From an uncultured Lachnospiraceae bacterium (GTDB lineage: Bacteria > Bacillota_A > Clostridia > Lachnospirales > Lachnospiraceae): 9,600 nt of DNA. Position numbers and translations under genes: made by a program. The stretch lies in the NCBI GenBank assembly GCA_902795835.1, contig CADBNA010000497.1, forward strand, positions 1 to 9,600, given 5' to 3'. The notes beneath the pieces were generated by a model. That model saw nothing but the letters and a program-made list of their open reading frames with translations, was not told where the DNA came from and did no database searches. This document shows, piece after piece, positions 1-6,800 of this stretch (positions within the stretch are counted from its first letter, which is position 1; every line of letters begins with the position of its first letter).

Positions 1-193
1 AGGCTGTGGAGATATGGATGATCTGCCGCACCGCGGATTCAGCTGCTTCAATGATCTGATGAACGAACTCCATCCCGCGTACCATCTGTACGGACATGTG
101 CATAAGGCATATGGAAAATACGAGTTCGAACTTGAACATCCGTCAGGAGCAAAACAGATCAATGTGGCGCCGATGTATATACTGGAGATCTGA
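1..193 (+). CDS. Metallophosphoesterase, C-terminal fragment (5' end outside window)
   Basis: Reading from base 2 gives 63 residues ending at TGA 191-193. The segment contains HRGFSCFNDL followed by YHLYGHVHKAYG. The Gly-His-x-His motif is the C-terminal metal-binding signature of calcineurin-like phosphoesterases, in which the histidines help hold the dinuclear metal centre. The last residues (QINVAPMYILEI) fit the final beta-strand of the fold. The phosphatase or phosphodiesterase substrate cannot be told from this fragment, because the N-terminal D-x-H and GNHD motifs lie outside the window. A terminator follows 20 nt after the stop, so the gene is the last of its transcription unit and is probably unrelated to the surface-protein cluster. 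Family assignment is fairly secure; function is not. Confidence 0.75.
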   Translation, partial: GCGDMDDLPHRGFSCFNDLMNELHPAYHLYGHVHKAYGKYEFELEHPSGAKQINVAPMYILEI

Positions 194-213
194 TCCGGAT
201 AATAGAAATTATG

Positions 214-248
214 AGAGTCTTTCATTATATATGGGAGGCTCTTTTTTT
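214..248 (+). terminator. Rho-independent terminator of the phosphoesterase gene
   Basis: AGAGTCTTTC (214-223) pairs with GGGAGGCTCT (233-242) over 10 bp, counting three G-U wobbles, around a 9-nt AT-rich loop. A run of seven T follows (242-248). The hairpin starts 20 nt after the phosphoesterase stop and separates that gene from the leader of the next one. Confidence 0.85.
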
Positions 249-280
249 GTTGTGACAGGACAGGCCGGCCTCGAAAAAAA

Positions 281-318
281 TGGGGGGAAACAGCGCATTT
301 ATGTATCTATATAAATAG
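281..318 (+). promoter_or_regulatory. Leader element shared with the minus-strand operon (copy 1)
   Basis: This block starts TGGGGGGAAACAG and continues into TTATGTATCTATAT (299-312) and AAATA. Nearly the same order of bases occurs on the minus strand at 9004-8970, upstream of the 1698-aa gene, including an exact 14-base core. Here the core ends 78 nt before the ATG of the 483-aa gene. ATTTAT (297-302) and ATAAAT (311-316) could form a weak hairpin. No standard -35/-10 pair was found around this copy, so the promoter of the gene is unassigned. The block could be a regulator site, a non-standard promoter or an RNA leader; the sequence does not decide between these. Confidence 0.5.
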
Positions 319-377
319 AACGGTTTTTCAACAGAATCGGTTGACATAGGTTATATCATAAACAGAAATTGCATCAT

Positions 378-385
378 GGAGGTGA
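378..385 (+). promoter_or_regulatory. Ribosome binding site that fixes the start at 391
   Basis: GGAGGTGA is a near-perfect anti-16S match with GGAGG placed 8 nt before ATG 391. Two earlier in-frame ATGs (376 and 385) sit against or inside this site, so they are not usable starts with any ribosome site of their own. Confidence 0.85.
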
Positions 386-390
386 TGAAC

Positions 391-1842
391 ATGAAAGTAA
401 TGAAATGTACAAGAACCGCAGCGGTAATACTGTCGCTGGTAATGCTGTTCGCGTTCATGCCGTTCAGGAACGATCAGAAGGCATATGCCATGGAGGTAAA
501 AGAGCAGGTCTACCTGGATGTGACCGGATATCAGACGCAGTATGCCGGCCCTGAAGCCGCAGCTGTATACTGGTTCTTAAAAGAGTGCATGGATACAGGA
601 TCTCTGCAGTACCTGGATTATTGCAATGAGAGCCATGAACTGTTATTCCATCTTGTTGATCTGGATAATAACAGTAAGTATGACCTTAAAGTGACCCCTC
701 AGTTTGACGGAGGAGAAAAAGTTATCGGACTGACCCTGGAAAAAGAGGCTAAGTCTAATCTGAATGAAGAGGTTGGTCTGGCTCTGAGTAATCAGATATG
801 CAGCAAATACAGGCAGATGGATGACGGCAGTGAGTACGGGCTTGAATATTTCTATGAGCGGATATTCATCGACCTGAGGTCCGCGCTTGTAACAGTCAGG
901 AACAATATGACCATTTATCTGTATGATGGCTCACAGACGTTCGAGGGAACTGAAGGCCAGGCAGTGCATGAATCACTGAACAGTATTGCCGAAAAGGGGA
1001 TCATCGGAAAGACGAGCATGAGTATCTGGAACGGAGCACGTGAGACCGAATACGATCTTGATAATAACGGCGGCTATGACATAAAAGAATCATATCGTGT
1101 AGACAGATCTTCTAATACCATTACAAGGCTGAATAGCTACAGCCCTGAAGATGAACTGTTTGTTGTTTCCGCTACGAATGAACTGGCAGCGGAGATGGCA
1201 GGTAAGACAGTACTTGAGATGCAGGGATTGGACTATCTATACAAATCATTCATTTTCAATATGGTACAGCCGCAGCAGATCCTTCCGCCTCCTATAATGA
1301 TAAAGTCGCTGGACGGTAAAAAAGTATCGCTTTCCAAGTCGTCATTCACATATAACGGTAAAGTCCAGAAGCCTGTTATAAAAACAATAGGCGGCATGGA
1401 GCTTATAGAAGGAACAGATTATGAAATAGAATGGTCTAACGCTTCATCAAAGCTGGTGGGCTCGTATAAGATCAAAATCAAAGGTATCGGCGATTATATC
1501 GGAGAAACAGAAGCAGCATATAAGATCAACAAGGCTGCAAATCCTCTTTCAGTCAAGGCAAAAAATGCCACAGTATTGACCGCGAAGCTGAGGAAAAAGG
1601 CAGTGAAACTTGATGCATCGAAAGTTATCAGATTTGTAAATAAGGGCAAAGGCAGTCTGAAATATGCCAAGAAGTCAGGCAGTAAAAAGATTCTGATCAA
1701 CAGTAAAAACGGGAAAGTAACGATCAAGAAGGGCCTGAAGGCAGGCACCTACAAGGTCAAAGTTCAGGTAAAAGCTGCAGGCAGCGCAAATTATAAAGCG
1801 TCATCATACAAGACCGTTATATTCACTATCAAGGTAAAATAA
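391..1842 (+). CDS. Secreted protein with Ca-loop-like N-terminal region, Ig-like domain and Lys-rich C-terminal domain (483 aa)
   Basis: I do not recognise a named protein. Residues 1-33 are a typical signal peptide: a basic start (MKVMKCTR), a hydrophobic core, and likely cleavage after KAYA. Residues 34-300 match no family I know. They hold two similar acidic loops, DLDNNSKYDLK (90-100) and YDLDNNGGYDIK (221-232), resembling the D-x-D-x-N calcium loops often seen in clostridial surface proteins. Residues 305-379 form an Ig-like module (FTYNGKVQKPV, then IGGMELIEGTDY). Residues 384-483 are the Lys/Val-rich domain also found at the ends of the two minus-strand proteins; the gene ends IKVK-stop. 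There is no LPxTG, SLH or choline-binding repeat, so the product is either released or held by its basic C-terminus. The start at 391 is chosen for its ribosome site. By eye the base composition is more AT-rich than in the two minus-strand paralogues. The gene appears to be transcribed alone, between two terminators. Export is well supported; the role is unknown, perhaps surface binding. Confidence 0.9.
   Translation: MKVMKCTRTAAVILSLVMLFAFMPFRNDQKAYAMEVKEQVYLDVTGYQTQYAGPEAAAVYWFLKECMDTGSLQYLDYCNESHELLFHLVDLDNNSKYDLKVTPQFDGGEKVIGLTLEKEAKSNLNEEVGLALSNQICSKYRQMDDGSEYGLEYFYERIFIDLRSALVTVRNNMTIYLYDGSQTFEGTEGQAVHESLNSIAEKGIIGKTSMSIWNGARETEYDLDNNGGYDIKESYRVDRSSNTITRLNSYSPEDELFVVSATNELAAEMAGKTVLEMQGLDYLYKSFIFNMVQPQQILPPPIMIKSLDGKKVSLSKSSFTYNGKVQKPVIKTIGGMELIEGTDYEIEWSNASSKLVGSYKIKIKGIGDYIGETEAAYKINKAANPLSVKAKNATVLTAKLRKKAVKLDASKVIRFVNKGKGSLKYAKKSGSKKILINSKNGKVTIKKGLKAGTYKVKVQVKAAGSANYKASSYKTVIFTIKVK
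1540..1839 (+). repeat. Shared Lys-rich C-terminal domain, copy A
   Basis: Encodes residues 384-483 of the 483-aa protein. It has the order NPLSVKAK, then LRKKAVKL, GKVTIKKGLKAGTYKVKV, KAAGSANYKA and IKVK. It is a diverged copy of the domain ending both minus-strand proteins, alignable at protein level and much less similar to them than they are to each other. Confidence 0.85.
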
Positions 1843-1872
1843 AGTGGGGGAGAAAACAGTTAAGAGTGAAGG

Positions 1873-1915
1873 AAGCCCCGGGAACGCCAGATACGGCGTT
1901 CCCGGGGCTTTTCTT
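1873..1915 (+). terminator. Strong terminator of the 483-aa gene, possibly bidirectional
   Basis: AAGCCCCGGGAACGCC (1873-1888) and GGCGTTCCCGGGGCTT (1895-1910) form a perfect 16-bp GC-rich stem with a 6-nt loop (AGATAC). TTTTCTT follows on the plus strand. It begins 30 nt after the stop of the 483-aa gene and lies 67 nt beyond the stop of the converging minus-strand operon. Read on the minus strand the stem is followed by CCTTCACTCTT, a poor T tract, so stopping of the operon here is likely but less certain. Confidence 0.92.
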
Positions 1916-1930
1916 ATGTTATCCACATCT

Positions 1931-1965
1931 GTCCCCAGGGTACCCCAGGAACCATCCCCAGCAGG
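1931..1965. repeat. Short GC-rich repeat cluster (three CCCCAG units) between convergent genes
   Basis: CCCCAG recurs at 1933, 1943 and 1956, the first two as CCCCAGG around the palindrome GGGTACCC. The reverse strand reads TGGGGATGGTTCCTGGGG, then TACCCTGGGGACA. This vocabulary resembles the small palindromic intergenic repeats with GGGGAC and GGTTCC blocks that I recall from Clostridia genomes. No transposase or inverted end is visible, so it is at most a remnant of such an element. Confidence 0.4.
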
Positions 1966-1971
1966 TCCAAC

Positions 1972-1987
1972 AGGTCCTAGCGGACCT
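1972..1987 (-). other. Hairpin enclosing the stop codon of the 604-aa gene
   Basis: AGGTCC (1972-1977) and GGACCT (1982-1987) form a 6-bp stem with a 4-nt loop that contains part of the TAG stop (1979-1977). No T tract follows on the minus strand, so it is not a standard terminator by itself. It may protect the 3' end of the mRNA or be fortuitous. Confidence 0.4.
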
Positions 1988-3791
1988 TTATCTTTACGGT
2001 CACTGTCTTTGACTTGGACTGGTAGTTGGCATTACCTGCTGCGGTGACCTTGATCTTGAACTTATACAGGCCTTTCTTTACGCCTTTCTTGATCGTGATC
2101 TTGCCGGTCTTCTTATTAACCAGGAACTTCTTCGCGAACTTTTTCTTGTTCACGCTGACTTTCTTATAGGTCACCTTGCCGATATTACCGGAGTATTTGA
2201 TCGCGGCTGCGCGCTTGATAGTGACGGCTTTTTTCTTGAGCTTCCTGAATTTCGCATTGACCGTCTTACCACTTGCATTCAGAGTGTTCGGTGCCTTTTT
2301 GATCGTGTACTTTATCTCCTTGTCTTCGGTAGTGCCGTCGTCCCACGTCATGTTCGTTTTATTGATCAGAGAAGCAACTGCGGTATAAGTGCCGGCGTTT
2401 ACGGCGCTGTTACCTGTCAGGGTATACTCATCGTTTTCATCTGCACCATAGTGCTTTTTGCCGTCGTAGGTGAATGTCTTCCCGCCGGCAGGTGCGGCTA
2501 CTTTGATGCGCTCGATAGAGTAGTGCGCCTGCGTCGTTCCTGATAATGGCGACTTCAGCGTGATGTTCACGGTATAGTCGCCGGTCTTAACGGACTCTTC
2601 AGGCCAGTCAGCCGTATAGTTGACGCCTTCCTTGAGCATCAGGCCGCCGATGCTCTGGATCACCGGCCGCTGCTGTTCGCCGGTATATGGCAGTGTATCG
2701 GACGCCATGGTGACTTTCAGATCGTCACCTGAAAGATCTATGGACCGTTTCAGCCATTTCTTTCCGTCAAGGTTCAGGCGGTATTCGTTATTTTCTTCCG
2801 AATAAGTATATTCACAGGTCACAGGGTCGTCTCCAGTCATCTGCTCACTTACGAGAAAGCTGTTTTTACAGGATTCCGGAATGATAAAACCGGTATTGTC
2901 AGTGATCATGCTGCTCGCACAGACCTCAATTGCTGAAGTCTCATCGATCATTACATCGCCTTGGTAAAATACGTCTTTGAATGTGCTATACCCTTCAGGA
3001 ACTCCTGAGACGACTTTCAGAAGGGATCCGTTCTGTATTGTTACACTTCTATAGAATGCAGTCTGATACACACCTGAGGATTGATTGTCCGGACCGATCG
3101 TAATATTCACGACGGAGTGATCGATTACAGTGCCAGATCCAGCGGCAAATCCGTACGTAAGGCCGCCGTCTCCGGTGTCATTGATTTCACCGATATCGAC
3201 AGAAGACGACTTGACCAGGATCTTCCCGTCAGCGTAGATACAGTAGAACCAGTCGTCTCTTTCATATGCCAGCGCTGTAAGATCGACGCCATCGATCGTA
3301 AGACCGCCTTTTATGTCTATGGCGCGGGTACCGCTTCCGGATGCAGGACTTGCGATCATGAGTTTTCCGCCTTTAATCGTGACATTGGTGGACGTGGCGC
3401 CGATGCCGGTGAAGTCCCAGTGTTCTTCATCTCTGACAATCCTGTTCTTTCCTTCGCATACGATCGTGAACTCAGGGTTGACGCCGCCTGCGCTCTTACC
3501 GGTGAGCTTGATCGCAACACTGTCATCCGGTTCTGAGATGTATGCATTCTTAAGGGTGAGCGTCAGAGTCTCCGGGTCGTACGTTACTGTGCCACGTATG
3601 TTTTCGCCCGTGACGCCGTCTTTGTTTGCGTCAGTCACTCTTACGCCGCCGACTTCGACATTGAGCATTTCAGGCTTTTCAGGATCTTCGCCTTCTGCAT
3701 ATACCGGCTGGGCTGAGGCTGACATCACTGTCAGGGCGATCACGGCCGCGGCGAAAACTGAAAGCACGATGTTTCTGATATTAGTATTCAT
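1977..3791 (-). CDS. Secreted protein with beta-strand repeats, two Ig-like domains and Lys-rich C-terminal domain (604 aa)
   Basis: I do not recognise a named protein. Residues 1-32 form a signal peptide with likely cleavage after QPVYA. Residues 43-80 (NVEVGGVRVTD, then GTVTYDPETLTLTLKNAYI) match a motif I associate with the start of carbohydrate-binding or beta-helix-like domains in clostridial surface proteins. Short strand-turn repeats continue to about 290 (NVTIKGGKLMI, GLTIDGVDLTAL, SVTIQNGSLLKV, DVMIDETSAIEV), as in a right-handed beta-helix. Two Ig-like modules follow: 355-428 (LPYTGEQQRPV, IGGLMLKEGVNY), related to that in the 483-aa protein, and 430-499 (FTYDGKKHY, AVNAGTYTAVASL, TWDDGTTEDK), an MBG-like type. 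Residues 501-604 are the shared Lys-rich domain. The start has AAGGAGGG 8 nt upstream. The gene follows the 1698-aa gene after only 33 nt with no room for a terminator, so it is the second gene of that operon. No sortase signal is present. A surface or secreted binding role is inferred. Confidence 0.9.
   Translation of the reverse strand: MNTNIRNIVLSVFAAAVIALTVMSASAQPVYAEGEDPEKPEMLNVEVGGVRVTDANKDGVTGENIRGTVTYDPETLTLTLKNAYISEPDDSVAIKLTGKSAGGVNPEFTIVCEGKNRIVRDEEHWDFTGIGATSTNVTIKGGKLMIASPASGSGTRAIDIKGGLTIDGVDLTALAYERDDWFYCIYADGKILVKSSSVDIGEINDTGDGGLTYGFAAGSGTVIDHSVVNITIGPDNQSSGVYQTAFYRSVTIQNGSLLKVVSGVPEGYSTFKDVFYQGDVMIDETSAIEVCASSMITDNTGFIIPESCKNSFLVSEQMTGDDPVTCEYTYSEENNEYRLNLDGKKWLKRSIDLSGDDLKVTMASDTLPYTGEQQRPVIQSIGGLMLKEGVNYTADWPEESVKTGDYTVNITLKSPLSGTTQAHYSIERIKVAAPAGGKTFTYDGKKHYGADENDEYTLTGNSAVNAGTYTAVASLINKTNMTWDDGTTEDKEIKYTIKKAPNTLNASGKTVNAKFRKLKKKAVTIKRAAAIKYSGNIGKVTYKKVSVNKKKFAKKFLVNKKTGKITIKKGVKKGLYKFKIKVTAAGNANYQSKSKTVTVKIKVR
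1980..2291 (-). repeat. Shared Lys-rich C-terminal domain, copy B
   Basis: Encodes residues 501-604 of the 604-aa protein. It shares with copy C the stretches KVSVNKKK, AKKFL, NKKTGKIT and KKGLYKF. The likeness extends to DNA: bases 2058-2078 are identical to 3906-3926. Copies B and C are in the same orientation about 1.85 kb apart. Confidence 0.9.
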
Positions 3792-3798
3792 GTCTTTT

Positions 3799-3806
3799 CC
3801 CTCCTT
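3799..3806 (-). promoter_or_regulatory. Ribosome binding site of the 604-aa gene
   Basis: The minus strand reads AAGGAGGG, with GGAGG 8 nt before the ATG at 3791. It occupies most of the 33-nt gap after the stop of the preceding gene, so the second gene has its own translation start within one transcript. Confidence 0.85.
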
Positions 3807-3824
3807 ATCTCTTTCACTTCGCCG

Positions 3825-6800
3825 CTATCTGACCTTTATAGTCACGGTGATTACTTTTGACTTCGCCCTGAAAATCTTGTTTCCTGTGTCCCGGATGCGT
3901 ATCCGGAACTTATACAGGCCTTTCTTGATGCCTTTCTTCAGGGTGATCTTGCCCGTTTTCTTGTTGATCAAAAACTTCTTTGCGTATTTTTTCTTGTTGA
4001 CGCTGACCTTGGTGAAGGTGACAGTGCCTTTCTTCTTCGCTATATATATGGCAGCTTTTCGCTTGATGATGACTGCTTTCTTCTTGAGTTTCTTCGCGCT
4101 TGCCTTTACGGTCTTTCCCCTGAAGACTGCCGGATTGGCCTTCTTCTTTGTAGCAGGGTCTGGTTCCGGTTCAGGTTCAGGCTCCGGTTCTTCGCCCCAG
4201 TGCGCGTAGACTGTCATGTCTTCCTTGAATACTGTGTCTTCTGTCACGCGCTTTCCGCCTTCTGGCTCTGTGTACCATCCGGCAAACTTTTCTTCTCCGT
4301 TTTCCGGGACCGGGAGTTTTGCGATCTTCCGTCCGGATCCTGTTTTCAGTACCACCGGGTCCACGGTGCCGCCGTTCGCATCGAACGTAACGGTCTTCGG
4401 CGGGATCAGGAACAGCTCGAATTCTGAAAGCTGGAACGTGGTGCCGGCTTTCAGAAGAACGACTTCGAATCTGTAATACTGGTAAGCTGCCAGAGTGTCA
4501 TTCGGGATCGAGTATTCGAATCTCTCATAATTACCGTTGCCCTGATCTTTGTTGACTGAGTCGATCACCGTCCACGGTTCGTCTTCACTGTTCCTTCCGA
4601 ATAGTTTCCACTCTCTCGGGATCCTGCCCTGATATGAATATGAATCGCCTCCGGTCGTGTAGGAGTAGCGCGTCGGGATCATCTGGTCAGAAGTCTTGAA
4701 GTCTATGTAGCATTTTCCGTCTGTCTGGGACCAATGTTCCCCTACGTGGTTACACCATTTGGTCTCGACATTCCCGTCAAGCAGCATCTCAGGCCCCTGG
4801 TTTATACCCGCTGCTTCGTCCACGATACCCGGTGTGCCGTAGATGAACTGGAGGTCGTCCGGTCCCTTTGCCCAGCTTCCCTGCGCTTCTACTGTGAAGT
4901 GCAGCGGAACAGTGAGCGTATGCATGGCGCCTTTGCTGTCGGTGTAGCTGATCTTGAGGTCCTCGTTATAGTTCCCGAACAAAAGCCCCATTTTCGGCTT
5001 TACGATGAAGGACAGAGTTTCGCCTCTCTTCAGAATCGTTTTCTGGAACCTGATGATGTCATAATTAACAGCTGTCGGCTTATTCAGCGTGACAGCAGGA
5101 AGTCTGTAGTTCGTGATTGTAACAGTCTTTGCTTCCGGGTCTTCATATCCTTCTGCACTGGTCTCGAACCTGACATCGGTAGGGTATGTGTTGATATATC
5201 CTTCCTGCTCGCTGTTTGTCAGGAGCCTGAGCTCTGCGAGCTGGAAGTTGGTCCCGCTCTGTACGTCGCTCACTTCGAATCTGTATTCCTGATAGAAGTT
5301 CTTCGCGCTGTTCGAAACAGAGAATACATAGTCTTTGCTGTTTACCGCTTCAAGCACGTTGTCGTTGACGACGCTGCTCAGGAGCACCCATTTGCCGGTC
5401 TTGCTGTTCTTCCCGAACAGTTTCCAGTCTTTCGGGTTTGCCTGAGGCTTGTTTTCTGTGTCTTTGCATGTTGTAAGGACATATCCATAGGTCATCAGCG
5501 GGATGCCTGTCCTGAATTCGACGAAGCATTTGCCGTCGTCCCACTGGACCAGTTTATTGCTCATCCATTTGGTGTTTATGTCTCCGTCGACAAGTTTGTC
5601 CGCGCCGTTCGTCTTTCCTCCAGGTGAGCTGTCTGTGACACTGAAGCCGCCGAAGAGTTCCTGGGCAACTTTGAAATCTACCTGCAGTAGTTTATATGTT
5701 TCTTCACCGTCGTTATAGTGAAGCTTCAGATAGTCGCTGTGATCCCCAGGCGCAAGACCTGCCTCAGGCGCGATCGTGAATGTTGCTTTCTCACCCGGCT
5801 GAAGAGTTTTCTTTGAGAGTGCTCCGATCGTATAACCATCAAGCGATGGCTGTTCAAGAGTCACCGGCACGACTTCTTTATTCGTGATCTCGACTTTTTT
5901 ACTGTCAGGCTTATCGTAGCCTTCGGACCATGTGCCGAAGTCAAGCTTCCTGGAAGGGAGAATGAGTGTTCCCTGTTTTCTCGGAGTTGCGATAAGCTCG
6001 ATCTCGCCAAGCATGAACCCGATGTCGTTCGTGGTCCCGTAGCATTCCCACCGGAAGTATCTGTATGCAGCACCGGAGTCGTTGTTTACCGTATATTCAT
6101 ATGGGACCAGCGGCTTCTGTTCTATCTGGGCCCACTCTATCTGATAGAGCTGCGTCCATTCTCCCTCGAGGCTGTTCTTCCCGTAAAGCCGGAAATGCCG
6201 CGGATGCCTGCTTCTGCCGCCAATGTCTTCCTTCGCCGTGACAAGGACGAACTTTTCAGGGACGACAGGGTCATCTGTCTCAAAGTCCACGAACCCGGAT
6301 TTGGACGCCCATGTGCTGTTGTGGGTAAGGTATGTCGTTTCGCGGTCTCCGTCAATCAGATTTTTCAGTGGGGATTCGTCCTCTCCACGCGTCCCGTCGA
6401 GCAGTCTGAACCGGGTCAGCGTCTCGGCATCGTCCTTTACGTAGAACGCCAGTCTGACCTGTCTCGACGCGGTGTGTCCTCTCTGGTCTTTGTAGTTGAT
6501 CAGAAGCGCTTCGTCGTAGATCCCTTTTCCACCGTTTCCGCCGGAGATAAGGCCGACCTTCGGTGTGGCCGTGAAGTCAGCCGTTTCGCCCTGGGCGATC
6601 GTCGTCTTTGATAATTCACTGATATCGTAATACTCCGATTCGGGCTGCGTGATCGTGATGTCGCTGGCCTCCGTATTGGTGATGCTTATCGTCTTTGCTT
6701 CTGGCTGTTCGTATCCCTGAGGCTCAGCGCCGAAGTCGATCTTGCATGGCGAGACTTTGAGATACGTGACGTCCAGCGCTTTTGCGATGAGCTCGAATTC

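Noticed and set aside
262..271. Palindrome AGGCCGGCCT
   Set aside because: A perfect 10-bp palindrome, but isolated, with no extension, no partner copy and no relation to a promoter.
96..314. Plus-strand open frame of 72 codons
   Set aside because: Overlaps the phosphoesterase end in another frame and reads through its terminator.
341..369. TTGACA at 341 as a -35 for the 483-aa gene
   Set aside because: At 17 nt spacing the -10 would be AGAAAT and transcription would begin inside the ribosome site; closer TATATC is at the wrong distance.
376..390. ATG 376 or 385 as the start of the 483-aa gene
   Set aside because: Both overlap or abut the GGAGGTGA ribosome site that clearly serves ATG 391, and the 391 start gives a normal signal peptide.
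1844..2047. Frame with a collagen-like AGPTGPSGP stretch
   Set aside because: Starts at GTG just after a stop, crosses the strong terminator, and the Gly-Pro run is only three triplets produced by GGTCC repeats.
3313..4209. Plus-strand open frame of 298 codons opposite the two operon genes
   Set aside because: It spans the end of one gene and the start of another on the opposite strand, is low-complexity (Ser/Phe/Leu and a GSGSGS run), and has no ribosome site. It is an antisense shadow.
4734..5627. Plus-strand open frame of 297 codons
   Set aside because: Antisense to the well-supported repeat region of the 1698-aa gene; no recognisable motif and no ribosome site.
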